A stretch of 64,000 bases of DNA from Phyllobacterium chamaecytisi (lineage in GTDB: Bacteria; Pseudomonadota; Alphaproteobacteria; Rhizobiales; Rhizobiaceae), in contig NZ_JAIQWW010000013.1 in NCBI RefSeq assembly GCF_020164455.1, forward strand, positions 1-64,000. The letters are read 5' to 3'. This document shows positions 18,129-27,343 of the stretch, one piece after another; position 1 is the first letter of the stretch; every line of letters begins with the position of its first letter. Both the position numbers and the translations under genes were made by a program. Under the pieces are notes generated by a model. That model was given only the letters and a program-made list of their open reading frames with translations, was not told the origin of the DNA and did not search any database.

Positions 18129-20062
18129 AACGCCTGTCCTATGCCAACGTAGAAAGCAAAATCGGGATCGTCGTTCGTTCGATCGAGCGGCACCGCGAAA
18201 TCGAGCCGTATCGGACCGAGGCCAGTATTATAGCGCAGACCAGCACCGACGCCGAGCCGCATCTGATCGGCGAAATCTGGAAACGACTCTTCGCCAACAT
18301 AGCCTGCATCGACAAAGCCAACGACGCCGATCGTATCTGTCATGCGGATGCGCGCTTCGACCGAGCTTTCGACCAGCGAGCGACCGCCGATGACAAATGT
18401 CTCGCCATCGCGGGTCACGTTGACACCGACGTTGCGATAGGCATAGCCGCGGATCGAGCCACCACCACCGGCAAAGAACAGCTGGTCCGGCGGCAATTCA
18501 GAAACCTCGGCGCCAACGATGGAACCAAGCTTCAGGCGTCCAGCGAGAATAAAGCGGTTGTCGGCATCGAAACTGTAATAGGTGCGGCCTTCGGCCGTGA
18601 ATTTGGTGGCGAAATTGCCGTACTCGAATTCATAGAAAGGCGAAATCAGTCCCTCGAGGAAATAGCCCCGTGACGGATCGACCTTGCTGTCCCGGCTGTC
18701 ATAGGTAAGACCACCGAGGAGACCGGCGGTCAAAAAGTCCCGTTTGCCGAAGAAGTCATCGTCGAAGCGAGACTTGGAGACAATTGCACTTATCTTTCCG
18801 GTCAGTTCATCCGAGAAAATCTGCGTAAAACCTGCTTCGGCTGTGATCGAAGTCTGGGTATAGGCATCCAAGACTTCCCGCCTTCCAATCAGCGACGTAA
18901 AGAAATCTGTATCGGGCGTATAGACACCGGGTTTGGTGAAGGTCACGCCAAGCGTGTAATTATAATCCTCGGGACTATAGGATTGTGCGCCAATGCCACC
19001 GATCTTGGCATCGAACCGCAGGCGTTCGGCACGTCCGAACAGGTTGCGGTGAAGCCAATAGGCATCCAGACCCGCACCGTCCAGCGTCGAATATGATCCG
19101 CCGAGGCCGAAGCGCCGCAGCTTCTGCTCCTGAACGGCGACCGTGATCGGCAACAAACCGTTATCAGTAATCGCATCAGCTTCTTCGATGCGGGCCGAAC
19201 GGAACACTTCGAGGCGCGACAGGCGCTTCTTTGCCCGCTCGATTTCGTCTGGGTCGTACTCGACGCCCGGTTGTAGACCTGTGATGAAGGCGACGAACTC
19301 GGGATCCATGCGCTCGGTGCCCGTCACCTGAACGGGACCAAAGACCGCGCGGCGATCAGGATCGACGTCGATCGTTGCGTCGACCTTGTTGTTGTCGTGG
19401 TCCGCAAGGACGTTGCGCGATACGATCTTCGCTTTCGGGTGGCCCTGCTCGCGCCACGCATCGATGGCAAGCCGTTCCGCCTTGACGATCGCCGTTGACC
19501 TCGCGATATCGCCGGGCGCAAATCCCTGCTTTTCCGGCCGGTCAACCATGTCCTTCCGGTCGAGTGTGGGCGGAGCCATGTTCTCGACACGGGCAGTAGC
19601 GAACAGGAACTGCGGTCCGGGATCGACGGAAATCATCACGGGTGCCGGGTTGGCCAAATCAGCGTCAATCGGAATATCGCTCGCCTCCCGCCCGTCGACC
19701 TTGATGCTGATCGTGCCGCCATAGCGGCCCTCCGCATAAAGCGCGCCGAGAATGCGGCGATAATCGCCACGCGCCTTGGCCAGCAACCCAGCAGCTCCCG
19801 AAGCAGGCTTGTCCTCGTCTGCGATGAGGCTGGAAGCCCCTTCGACCAGCTTTTTGGTGTCTTTATCTTCGTCCGAAGCAATCTCGACAGTGTATTTGTG
19901 CGGGTCAGCGATCACCGCATCAGCATCGGCATCCTTCTTTTCGCCCCAAAGATGAATGCCGAAAAGATCGAATGCATGGGCGGGCGAAACGAGCGCCGTA
20001 CAAGCCAAAAGGGCTGCACCAAACAAACTGGCCTGTGGGCGCATAGAGCGGTTTACAGCCAT
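18125..20062 (-). CDS. tamA: Outer-membrane assembly protein TamA (Omp85 family)
   Basis: 645 aa. Signal peptide (SLFGAALLACTALVSPAHA), three POTRA-like domains to about residue 310, then a 16-strand Omp85 barrel. The barrel has the conserved FFAGGGGSIRGYAYR loop (RGY motif) and the terminal Phe typical of outer-membrane proteins. Overlaps tamB by 4 nt. The first six residues (MAVNRS) are encoded inside the terminal inverted repeat of a MITE-like element, so the native start may be the second Met at 20044 (MRPQASLFG) or the element may supply the start. No SD is evident at either codon. Confidence 0.92.
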   Translation of the reverse strand: MAVNRSMRPQASLFGAALLACTALVSPAHAFDLFGIHLWGEKKDADADAVIADPHKYTVEIASDEDKDTKKLVEGASSLIADEDKPASGAAGLLAKARGDYRRILGALYAEGRYGGTISIKVDGREASDIPIDADLANPAPVMISVDPGPQFLFATARVENMAPPTLDRKDMVDRPEKQGFAPGDIARSTAIVKAERLAIDAWREQGHPKAKIVSRNVLADHDNNKVDATIDVDPDRRAVFGPVQVTGTERMDPEFVAFITGLQPGVEYDPDEIERAKKRLSRLEVFRSARIEEADAITDNGLLPITVAVQEQKLRRFGLGGSYSTLDGAGLDAYWLHRNLFGRAERLRFDAKIGGIGAQSYSPEDYNYTLGVTFTKPGVYTPDTDFFTSLIGRREVLDAYTQTSITAEAGFTQIFSDELTGKISAIVSKSRFDDDFFGKRDFLTAGLLGGLTYDSRDSKVDPSRGYFLEGLISPFYEFEYGNFATKFTAEGRTYYSFDADNRFILAGRLKLGSIVGAEVSELPPDQLFFAGGGGSIRGYAYRNVGVNVTRDGETFVIGGRSLVESSVEARIRMTDTIGVVGFVDAGYVGEESFPDFADQMRLGVGAGLRYNTGLGPIRLDFAVPLDRTNDDPDFAFYVGIGQAF

Positions 20063-20401
20063 ATTGGATCAGTTCTGTTTCTCGGATGGCGAGACAATTC
20101 ACGCGGAAGATGGCAAGTCCGATGTGTTTCCATCGGACGACGCTGCCTGACAAAGTGGGTGTCTGCCAGCCGGAAACCCTGCCGTTGGTTTGCGTTTGCA
20201 AACCAACAAGCTGTTAAACCCGCTGATCGAATTATCCGCGTTTCGCAGAAACGCGGTTCGATCAGTGGGCCGGGTGAATTCTGGACAAATCCGTCGGGCT
20301 TCGGCGTCGTCCGATGGAAAGGCATCGGCCTTGCCGAATCGCTCGACCTTGTCCAGAATTTCCTCCGGCAGAACGATTCAATCTGGCTGTAAACCGCTCT
20401 A
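20044..20401. mobile_element. MITE-like palindromic repeat with 18-bp terminal inverted repeats
   Basis: Both ends carry TAGAGCGGTTTACAGCCA as a perfect inverted repeat, extending to about 33 bp with two mismatches and one gap. Both ends finish in TA, as expected for an IS630/Tc1-type TA target. The interior is a set of nested hairpins: TCCGATG/CATCGGA, GTTGGTTTGC/GCAAACCAAC, CTGATCGAA with CCGCGTTTC and their complements, and GAATTCTGGACAA/TTGTCCAGAATTTC. There is no transposase. It abuts and overlaps the tamA start. Class is inferred from structure only. Confidence 0.65.
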
Positions 20402-20731
20402 AAGTCCATCAACCAGTAAAACCCCCAACTCAGACACACACATACGCCGCGGATACGGAGAAACCTTACCTGCGATCGATAAAATTCGCCTCCCGAGCTT
20501 AAGAAAACGATAACATGGGGGGATAGGCAGGCCAACCCGCAATGGTCCAATGCGGGTTTTGCAAGCACCCGGTTGTGGCAGTACGGCCACAAAAGCGCCC
20601 CGTATGGGGCACGAGAGGCATCACGTTTTGTTAGGACACTGTAATGTGCCGCTTGATTCACGCGCAATTGCGCTGCGCGCGCAAGCAAATTAGGCTATGG
20701 AGATCAGACTTGACCTCCGGAGTGAAATTTT
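20402..20731. other. Intergenic region with two structured elements
   Basis: No credible protein gene is seen here. A GC hairpin AACCCGCA...TGCGGGTT followed by TT lies at about 20534-20560, reading rightward, and GCCCC...GGGGC followed by CTTTT lies at about 20598-20612 on the other strand. Rho-independent-like stems without a flanking gene raise the possibility of a small RNA, but no family is recognised. The region should also contain the tamA promoter and, near its right end, the promoter for the RAM-domain gene. Confidence 0.35.
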
Positions 20732-20968
20732 ATGAAACCCGTCTTCCTGCAGCTGCAATGCTTTCCCGGCAAAACCTATGAGGTGGCTGCTGCACTTTTC
20801 GAGCGCGAAATCGTCTCGGAGCTTTATTCGACCAGCGGCGACTACGACTTGCTGATGAAAATCTATATTCCCGAGGATCAGGATATCGGCAAGTTCATCA
20901 ACGACAATGTGCTCGACATTGCCGGCATCGCCCGATCATTGACGACGATGACCTTTACAGCGTTCTGA
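20732..20968 (+). CDS. Stand-alone RAM/AsnC ligand-binding domain protein (Lrp family, no HTH)
   Basis: 78 aa, the size of a single Lrp/AsnC effector-binding domain (alpha-beta RAM fold) with no DNA-binding part. Conserved features: an initial beta strand, IVSELYSTSGDYDLLMKIY and GIARSLTTMTF. Such stand-alone proteins assemble into rings, bind amino acids and can modulate full-length Lrp regulators. CCGGAG lies 9 nt before the ATG. Located just upstream of ilvD, which suggests a link to branched-chain amino acid control, but the terminator between them argues for separate transcripts. Confidence 0.85.
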   Translation: MKPVFLQLQCFPGKTYEVAAALFEREIVSELYSTSGDYDLLMKIYIPEDQDIGKFINDNVLDIAGIARSLTTMTFTAF

Positions 20969-20991
20969 ACGAGACATTACGTCCCGTTTTA
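20969..20991 (+). terminator. Terminator of the RAM-domain gene
   Basis: ACGAGAC / GTCCCGT stem (one mismatch, 5-nt loop) followed by TTTATT, starting at the stop codon of the RAM-domain gene. Confidence 0.5.
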
Positions 20992-21127
20992 TTCGCTAAT
21001 GACGTTCCCTATGTAATGATCGGAAAATAAAGCGGCCCCGCAGGGCAACAAACCTCCATTCTTTTGCCATGGAAGTGGTTTTTCTATAAAGATACTTCCT
21101 CAGCAATTTACATCAGGAATTACGCAG

Positions 21128-22981
21128 ATGCCGCCCTATCGTTCACGAACAACCACACACGGCCGCAATATGGCAGGTGCCCGCGGGCTCTGGCGCGCGA
21201 CCGGCATGAAGGACGAGGATTTCGGCAAGCCGATTATTGCTGTGGTGAACTCTTTCACACAGTTCGTTCCAGGCCATGTTCATTTGAAAGATCTGGGCCA
21301 GCTCGTCGCGCGCGAAATCGAAAGTGCGGGCGGCGTTGCCAAGGAATTCAATACGATCGCTGTCGATGACGGTATCGCCATGGGCCATGACGGCATGCTC
21401 TATTCGCTCCCCAGCCGCGAGATCATCGCCGATAGCGTCGAGTATATGGTAAATGCCCACTGCGCGGACGCGATGGTCTGCATTTCCAATTGCGACAAGA
21501 TCACCCCCGGAATGCTGATGGCAGCGCTGCGCCTGAACATTCCGGTCGTGTTCGTTTCCGGTGGACCGATGGAAGCCGGCAAGGTTATCTGGGACGACAA
21601 GGAAAAGAAGCTCGATCTGGTCGACGCCATGGTTGCTGCCGCAGATGACCGCATCTCCGATGAGGAGGTCCAGGCAATCGAGCGCTCAGCCTGTCCGACC
21701 TGCGGCTCCTGCTCCGGCATGTTCACGGCAAATTCGATGAATTGCCTTACCGAGGCGCTTGGCCTTTCATTGCCCGGCAACGGTTCGACGCTCGCAACCC
21801 ATGCGGATCGGCGTCGTCTCTTCGTCGAGGCCGGTCACCTCGTCGTGGATCTTGCGCGCCGCTATTACGAACAGGATGACGAGACTGCCCTGCCGCGCTC
21901 CATCGCGTCGTTTGCCGCATTCGAAAACGCCATGACGCTGGATATCGCCATGGGCGGGTCAACGAATACTGTGCTGCATCTGCTTGCGGCCGCGCACGAA
22001 GGCGAGATCGATTTCACCATGGCGGATATCGACCGCCTGTCCCGCCGCGTTCCGGTTCTTTGCAAGGTAGCGCCCGCGGTTGCCAACGTTCACATGGAAG
22101 ACGTCCATCACGCCGGTGGTGTCATGGGCATTCTGGGTGAACTCGACCGCGCCGGGCTGCTCGACACATCGGTTTACTCGGTGCATGCGGCCAATCTCGG
22201 TGCGGCGCTCGATCGCTGGGATGTCGTTCGCAGCAAGAACAAATCCGTGCATGATTTCTTCATGGCGGCGCCTGGCGGTGTGCCGACGCAGGTCGCCTTC
22301 AGCCAGGAGCGCCGCTTCGTCGATGTCGATCTCGACCGTGAAAAGGGTGTAATCCGTAACGCGGAACACGCCTATTCCAAGGATGGCGGTCTTGCCGTGC
22401 TGTACGGCAATCTCGCGGAAGATGGCTGTATCGTCAAAACCGCTGGCGTCGACGAGTCGATCCTGAAATTCTCCGGTCCCGCCCGCATTTTCGAAAGCCA
22501 GGACAGTGCAGTCCTCGGTATCCTGAATGGCGGCGTCAAACCCGGCGATATCGTTCTGATCCGCTACGAGGGTCCACGCGGCGGACCTGGCATGCAGGAA
22601 ATGCTCTATCCCACCAGTTATCTGAAATCGAAAGGCTTGGGCAAGGCCTGTGCCCTTATCACGGACGGACGTTTTTCCGGCGGATCGTCAGGCCTTTCTA
22701 TCGGTCACGTCTCGCCGGAAGCGGCCGAAGGCGGGTTGATCGCGCTTGTCCATGAGGGCGATATCATCGATATCGACATCCCCAACCGCAAGATTCACCT
22801 TGCTGTCGATGATGCTGTCATCGCCGACCGCCGTGCTCATATGGAAGCCAAGGGCACCGCCGCCTGGAAGCCGGAAGAAAAACGCAAGCGCAAGATCACC
22901 ACGGCGTTGCGGGCCTATGGCGCCATGGCAACGAGTGCCGCACGTGGCGCTGTCCGGCAGATCCCGGATCATTGGGAATAA
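21128..22981 (+). CDS. ilvD: Dihydroxy-acid dehydratase
   Basis: 617-aa Fe-S dehydratase converting 2,3-dihydroxy-isovalerate and its methyl-valerate homologue to the 2-keto acids of valine/leucine and isoleucine synthesis. Cluster ligands C122 (NCDKITPGM) and C195 in [10 protein letters not shown] match the E. coli pattern, and the length equals E. coli IlvD (616 aa). The start ATG has AGGA at 9 nt. This is the biosynthetic paralogue, distinct from the 600-aa sugar-acid dehydratase upstream in the window. A convergent hairpin follows. Confidence 0.97.
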   Translation: MPPYRSRTTTHGRNMAGARGLWRATGMKDEDFGKPIIAVVNSFTQFVPGHVHLKDLGQLVAREIESAGGVAKEFNTIAVDDGIAMGHDGMLYSLPSREIIADSVEYMVNAHCADAMVCISNCDKITPGMLMAALRLNIPVVFVSGGPMEAGKVIWDDKEKKLDLVDAMVAAADDRISDEEVQAIERSACPTCGSCSGMFTANSMNCLTEALGLSLPGNGSTLATHADRRRLFVEAGHLVVDLARRYYEQDDETALPRSIASFAAFENAMTLDIAMGGSTNTVLHLLAAAHEGEIDFTMADIDRLSRRVPVLCKVAPAVANVHMEDVHHAGGVMGILGELDRAGLLDTSVYSVHAANLGAALDRWDVVRSKNKSVHDFFMAAPGGVPTQVAFSQERRFVDVDLDREKGVIRNAEHAYSKDGGLAVLYGNLAEDGCIVKTAGVDESILKFSGPARIFESQDSAVLGILNGGVKPGDIVLIRYEGPRGGPGMQEMLYPTSYLKSKGLGKACALITDGRFSGGSSGLSIGHVSPEAAEGGLIALVHEGDIIDIDIPNRKIHLAVDDAVIADRRAHMEAKGTAAWKPEEKRKRKITTALRAYGAMATSAARGAVRQIPDHWE

Positions 22982-23003
22982 ACGAATAGAGTGACGCTCT
23001 GGG

Positions 23004-23024
23004 CCCTCCCCACAAGGGGGAGGG
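23004..23024. terminator. Convergent terminator hairpin
   Basis: CCCTCCCC and GGGGAGGG form an 8-bp stem with a 5-nt loop between ilvD and the leftward transporter operon, followed by TTAAAA on the ilvD side. Confidence 0.6.
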
Positions 23025-23038
23025 TTAAAAGGTAGCGA

Positions 23039-24028
23039 CTACTTCGCAGCGTCCGTGATTTTCGTCGTCCAGGCACCTTCTGGCTTTTTGGTGATGACCG
23101 GATCGGAACCACCGCCGAGCAATGTCTCGACTGTGCGATCAGCTGCTGCCACGTCCAGGACGCCATCGGAACCTTCTGTCAGCTTGTTGATTTCGGCAAC
23201 CATGCGTTTCTGGTGCTTTTCCGTCTGTGCGCCACTGGCGTCATTGTCGAGCACGATGGTCGCGGCCTCATCCGGATTGGCACGCGCATAGTCCCAGCCT
23301 TTCATCGAAGCCTTGACGAACTTCGCGAGCTTTTCGACCATCTTCGGATCGTCCAGGCTCTTCTGCAGGACGTAGAGACCATCCTCCAGCGTCGCCACCT
23401 TCTCGTCCTCATACTTGAATGTCACGAGCTGATCGGCCGGGATCCCGGCGTCGATGACCTGCCAATATTCATTGTAGGTCATGGTGGATATGCAATCGGC
23501 CTGCTTCTGGATCAGCGGATCGACATTGAAGCCCTGCTTAAGAACCGTCACGCCATCTGGTCCGCCGTCGGTCTTGAGTCCAAGATGGTTCATCCACGAC
23601 AGGAATGGATATTCATTGCCGCCGAACCACACGCCGAGCGTCTTGCCTTTGAAGTCTTCCGGTTTGGTGATGCCGGTCTCCTTGCGGCATGTCAGCATCA
23701 TACCCGAGCGTTTGAACGGTTGAGCGATGTTGACGAGCGGCAAGCCCTTTTCGCGTGTCGCCAGCGCCGAAGGCATCCAGTCAACCACAACATCGGCGCC
23801 ACCGCCCGCAATGACCTGCGGAGGAGCAACATCGGGCCCGCCCGGTTTGATCTCCACATCCAGCCCGGCTTCCTCATAGAAACCTTTGTCCTTTGCCACA
23901 TAATAACCGGCAAACTGGCCCTGCGTGACCCATTTCAGCTGGAGTACCAGCTTGTCCGCGGCAAGCGCCGAACCCGCCATCAAAGTCATGGCGGCCAACC
24001 CCAGCGAAAATGCGATTTTGTTTTTCAT
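23039..24028 (-). CDS. NMT1/THI5-like ABC substrate-binding protein
   Basis: 329 aa with an N-terminal signal peptide (KIAFSLGLAAMTLMAGSALA) and the NMT1/ThiY-like core: LQLKWVTQGQFAGYYVAKDKG, EIKPGGPD, WFGGNEYPF. Family members bind pyrimidine-type compounds (ThiY binds formyl-aminopyrimidine). Last gene of the operon containing dihydropyrimidinase, so a pyrimidine, dihydropyrimidine or hydantoin ligand is likely, though not proven. Periplasmic partner of the two permeases just upstream. Confidence 0.9.
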   Translation of the reverse strand: MKNKIAFSLGLAAMTLMAGSALAADKLVLQLKWVTQGQFAGYYVAKDKGFYEEAGLDVEIKPGGPDVAPPQVIAGGGADVVVDWMPSALATREKGLPLVNIAQPFKRSGMMLTCRKETGITKPEDFKGKTLGVWFGGNEYPFLSWMNHLGLKTDGGPDGVTVLKQGFNVDPLIQKQADCISTMTYNEYWQVIDAGIPADQLVTFKYEDEKVATLEDGLYVLQKSLDDPKMVEKLAKFVKASMKGWDYARANPDEAATIVLDNDASGAQTEKHQKRMVAEINKLTEGSDGVLDVAAADRTVETLLGGGSDPVITKKPEGAWTTKITDAAK

Positions 24029-24055
24029 GTTTTAGTTCTCCTCTGTTCTTGTTTT

Positions 24056-25156
24056 TTAGGTTCGATAGGAAGGATGCCAGAAGGTGACGGCCCTTTCGAT
24101 GAGTGTGATCAGCCCATAGGATAGCGACCCCGCGAGGGCTGCAACAAATATTTCTGCCCATACCATATCGACATTCATGCGCCCGACCTCGGCCGAGATG
24201 CGAAAGCCCATGCCGACAATCGGCGAGCCGAAGAATTCCGCGACAATTGCCCCGATCAACGCCAGCGTCGAATTGATCTTCAGGGCATTGAAGATGAACG
24301 GCATGGCTGCCGGCAAGCGCAGCTTGAACAGGGTCTGAGTGTAGTTCGAACCATAAGTGCGCATGAGATCGCGCTCCATGGCGCCGGACGCGGCAAGACC
24401 TGCGACGGTGTTCACCAGCATCGGGAAGAACGTCATGATGACGACCACTGCCGCTTTCGATTCCCAGTAAGAGCCAAACCACATCACCATGATCGGTGCG
24501 ATGCCAACGACGGGAAGTGCCGCAACGAGATTGCCGACCGGCAACAGGCCCTTGCGCAGGAAAGGAACGCGGTCAACGACGATAGCCGCGAGAAAGCCCG
24601 ATCCGCAGCCAATCACATAGCCGGCGATCGCAGCCTTCAGGAAGGTTTGCTGGAAGTCTGCCCAGAGGGTTGGCACCGATCCGGCAATCCGCGCTGCAAT
24701 CATGGAAGGCGGTGGCAGCAGTATCGGCGGCACACCAAAGCCGCGGACAACGATCTCCCAGAGGATCAGCAGCCATGCGCCGAACAAAACCGGCAGCGCG
24801 AGGTTGACTATTCGCTGCAGAGCTACGGATTTGAGCCGCAATCCAGCCAATCTCTGCACGGCAAGCCAGGCAAGCAACCATGCAGCGACCACCATACACC
24901 AATAGCCGATAGCGGGAGGCGCCATTGCGAAGGAGCCAAGCAAGCCGATCAGGAAGATTGCCGCCAAGTGGACCAGTATCAGCAGCGCGATCAGAGAACT
25001 GTTCGAAGCAGAAGCGAAGAGCGCCAAGGCGGATGCCGCGAACAACAAGGCAGGCGTTGCGAAGAAGAAGACTCCCGGCGCGTCGGCGCCGGTCGGCAGC
25101 ACCAACGCCGCCGCCGCGAGCAGGAAAGCGACAATCGCGAGCGGTGAACGCTTCAT
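24056..25156 (-). CDS. ABC transporter permease (SsuC/TauC type), long form
   Basis: 366 aa, longer than usual because of four or so extra N-terminal hydrophobic segments before the standard permease core. The core has the EAA-like loop RTYGSNYTQTLFKLRLPAAMPFIF. The ATG overlaps the stop of the preceding permease (ATGA). Pairs with that permease to form the channel. Confidence 0.9.
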   Translation of the reverse strand: MKRSPLAIVAFLLAAAALVLPTGADAPGVFFFATPALLFAASALALFASASNSSLIALLILVHLAAIFLIGLLGSFAMAPPAIGYWCMVVAAWLLAWLAVQRLAGLRLKSVALQRIVNLALPVLFGAWLLILWEIVVRGFGVPPILLPPPSMIAARIAGSVPTLWADFQQTFLKAAIAGYVIGCGSGFLAAIVVDRVPFLRKGLLPVGNLVAALPVVGIAPIMVMWFGSYWESKAAVVVIMTFFPMLVNTVAGLAASGAMERDLMRTYGSNYTQTLFKLRLPAAMPFIFNALKINSTLALIGAIVAEFFGSPIVGMGFRISAEVGRMNVDMVWAEIFVAALAGSLSYGLITLIERAVTFWHPSYRT

Positions 25157-26028
25157 GCCCGCACTCCCATGCGCCGGTTGACGAATGTAGCGATCAAGCC
25201 GATCAGGCTGACGAGAACCGCCGCCATCAGCGCTGCCACAATCAGCGCTGCCCAGATCTGAACGGTCTGGCCATAGTAGGACCCGGCAAGCAGACGCGCG
25301 CCAATGCCAGCCACCGCGCCAGTCGGCAATTCCCCGACAATGGCGCCGACGAGGCTGATGGCGACAGCGATCTTCATCGACGTGAATAGATAAGGCATGG
25401 AGGCGGGCCAGCGCAGCTTCCAGAACACCTGCGCCTTTGAAGCGTTATAGGTGCGCATCAGGTCGAGATACATGATCTCGGGCGACCGCAGGCCTTTCAC
25501 CATGCCTACGGCGACAGGAAAGAACGACAGGTAGGTCGAAATCATCGCCTTGGGCAGCAGTCCGGTAATATTCACTGCATTCAGCACAACGATGATCATC
25601 GGCGCGATTGCAAGGATCGGCACAGTTTGTGACGTGATGATCCACGGCATAAGGCTTTTGTCGAGCGTGCGCGAATGGACAATGGCGATCGCGAGAAGAA
25701 TCCCGAGAAGCGTTCCTAGGCCAAAGCCAAGCAGCGTCGATGAAAGCGTCACCCAGCCATGGTAGACGAGGCTGCGCTTGGATGTCGGGCTGATGTCGAA
25801 GACAGTCTTGCGGATTTCCGCCGCCACCTGATGCGGGGCTGGAAGGACCGGGCGCTCCTGAGCCATGGTATTCTCGATCAGCTGGCCAGTCGAAATCGTC
25901 GTGTTTGCTCGCGCTGCCTGATCGCGTTCAAAAGGGGCATTGAGGATGACGGTGAACACGTACCACAGTGCGAGAATGCCAATCAGCACTGTTCCCACCG
26001 GTATGACGCTGTTGCGGACGAAGTTCAT
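25153..26028 (-). CDS. ABC transporter permease (SsuC/TauC type)
   Basis: 291-aa inner-membrane subunit with about six segments and the loop RTYNASKAQVFWKLRWPASMPYLF. The start is the ATG preceded by CGGAGA; a longer frame extends into the GNAT gene. The start overlaps the GNAT stop (ATGA), so translation is coupled through the GNAT gene. Confidence 0.9.
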   Translation of the reverse strand: MNFVRNSVIPVGTVLIGILALWYVFTVILNAPFERDQAARANTTISTGQLIENTMAQERPVLPAPHQVAAEIRKTVFDISPTSKRSLVYHGWVTLSSTLLGFGLGTLLGILLAIAIVHSRTLDKSLMPWIITSQTVPILAIAPMIIVVLNAVNITGLLPKAMISTYLSFFPVAVGMVKGLRSPEIMYLDLMRTYNASKAQVFWKLRWPASMPYLFTSMKIAVAISLVGAIVGELPTGAVAGIGARLLAGSYYGQTVQIWAALIVAALMAAVLVSLIGLIATFVNRRMGVRA

Positions 26029-26483
26029 GGCGTCGTCTCCGGGCCAACCGGCTGCCATCGATAGAGGATATCGGGCAGGTTCTCCTCATTATCGCCCTCG
26101 GTGCGCCGTATTTCCTTGAACCCCTCGCGTTCATAGAAGGCCTGCGCATCGCGGTTTGCGACGAATGTCCATAGTTCAACCGGACCGCCAGCCTCTTTCT
26201 TCGCGTGATCGAGCAATGCCTTGCCTACGCCTGTGCGACGTTCGCTTGCACGTACGTAGAGCGCACTGACGGTGTTGTCCGGGGCGAGCGCAACCATTCC
26301 AGCAACGTGATTGTCATTCTCGGCCACAAAGACCTGGAACCTCGAGAAGACAGTATCGCGATAAAACTCCGCGACATCTTCCTTCGGGTGAACGCGCGGC
26401 ATCCATTTCGTCGCATCGATCCACGCGTTGACGATTTCTGCGCATTCGGACATGTCGCGCAGTTTGGCGGCACGAATGATCAT
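26025..26483 (-). CDS. GNAT-family N-acetyltransferase embedded in the pyrimidine operon
   Basis: 152 aa. Acetyl-CoA-binding signature VRASERRTGVGKALLDHAKKE (R/Q-x-x-G-x-G/A) and the late YEREGFKEI motif place it in GNAT (PF00583). The second of two tandem ATG codons has GAGG at 6 nt and is used. It lies between the ATPase and permease genes and overlaps the latter by 4 nt, so it is a true operon member. Substrate unknown; a small amine or beta-amino acid from pyrimidine breakdown would fit. Confidence 0.85.
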   Translation of the reverse strand: MIIRAAKLRDMSECAEIVNAWIDATKWMPRVHPKEDVAEFYRDTVFSRFQVFVAENDNHVAGMVALAPDNTVSALYVRASERRTGVGKALLDHAKKEAGGPVELWTFVANRDAQAFYEREGFKEIRRTEGDNEENLPDILYRWQPVGPETTP

Positions 26484-26502
26484 CATGTGCCTCGCTGTAG
26501 CG

Positions 26503-27339
26503 TCATAGATGCGCCTGGTCGTAGGAATGGCCGTGACGCAAACCTTCGCGAACGCGATGGGCAATTTCGAGGAACTCTGGCGATTCACGAATGTCGAGCG
26601 TACGTTCCGAGCCGAGATTGCAGTCGATGACCTCGTGAATGCGTCCTGGACGCGGGCTCATTACAACGATCTTCGTGGACAGGAATACAGCCTCAGGAAT
26701 GGAATGGGTAACGAAGACCACGGTCTTCTGCGTCTTCGCCCAAAGCTTCAACAACTCCTCATTGAGATGATCGCGAACAATCTCATCGAGCGCACCAAAG
26801 GGCTCATCCATCAGAAGAAGGTGGGGATCAAAGGAGAGCGCGCGGGCGATGGAGGCACGCTGCTGCATGCCGCCGGACAATTGCCATGGAAACTTCTTCT
26901 CAAAGCCTGAAAGATTGACCAGTTCCAGATTCCTGGCGATACGGTCCTTCCGCTCCGCCTTCGGAATGCCCATTACCTCAAGCGGCAAGGAAATATTGCC
27001 GGCGATCGTCCGCCAAGGGTAAAGCGCTGCCGCCTGGAATACATAGCCGTATGCGCGCTTCTGCCGTGCCTCGGACGGCGTCATGCCGTTGACGGAAATC
27101 GCGCCGGATGTTGGCTGCTCGAGATCGGCGATCACACGCAGCAGCGTGGTCTTGCCGCAGCCGGACGGGCCGATGAATGAAACGAATTCACCGCCATCGA
27201 CAGAAAGGTTGATATTCGACAAGGCGTTAACGGGCCCATCATTCGTCTCGAAGACCAGTGACAGGTCCTTGACGTCGATCACGTTTTTGGCCGCTTGTGG
27301 CATTGGTTTCGCCTTGGGTCGGAGCGTGACAACGGACAT
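26503..27339 (-). CDS. ABC transporter ATPase (SsuB/TauB type)
   Basis: 278 aa. Walker A GPSGCGKTT, signature LSGGMQQRASIARAL, Walker B LLLMDEPFGALDE and H-loop VFVTHSIPEA. Start at ATG 27339; an ATG 36 bases later would remove a poorly conserved leader. Powers the two permeases downstream. Confidence 0.93.
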   Translation of the reverse strand: MSVVTLRPKAKPMPQAAKNVIDVKDLSLVFETNDGPVNALSNINLSVDGGEFVSFIGPSGCGKTTLLRVIADLEQPTSGAISVNGMTPSEARQKRAYGYVFQAAALYPWRTIAGNISLPLEVMGIPKAERKDRIARNLELVNLSGFEKKFPWQLSGGMQQRASIARALSFDPHLLLMDEPFGALDEIVRDHLNEELLKLWAKTQKTVVFVTHSIPEAVFLSTKIVVMSPRPGRIHEVIDCNLGSERTLDIRESPEFLEIAHRVREGLRHGHSYDQAHL

Positions 27340-27343
27340 AGGT

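Noticed and set aside
15894-18152. 752-aa open frame on the plus strand opposite tamB
   Set aside because: Entirely antisense to tamB, whose protein has clear family motifs. GC-rich codon bias opens the opposite frame. No SD or domain is visible.
20053-20688. 211-aa minus-strand frame upstream of tamA
   Set aside because: It runs through the nested palindromes of the MITE-like repeat and has no SD or family features.
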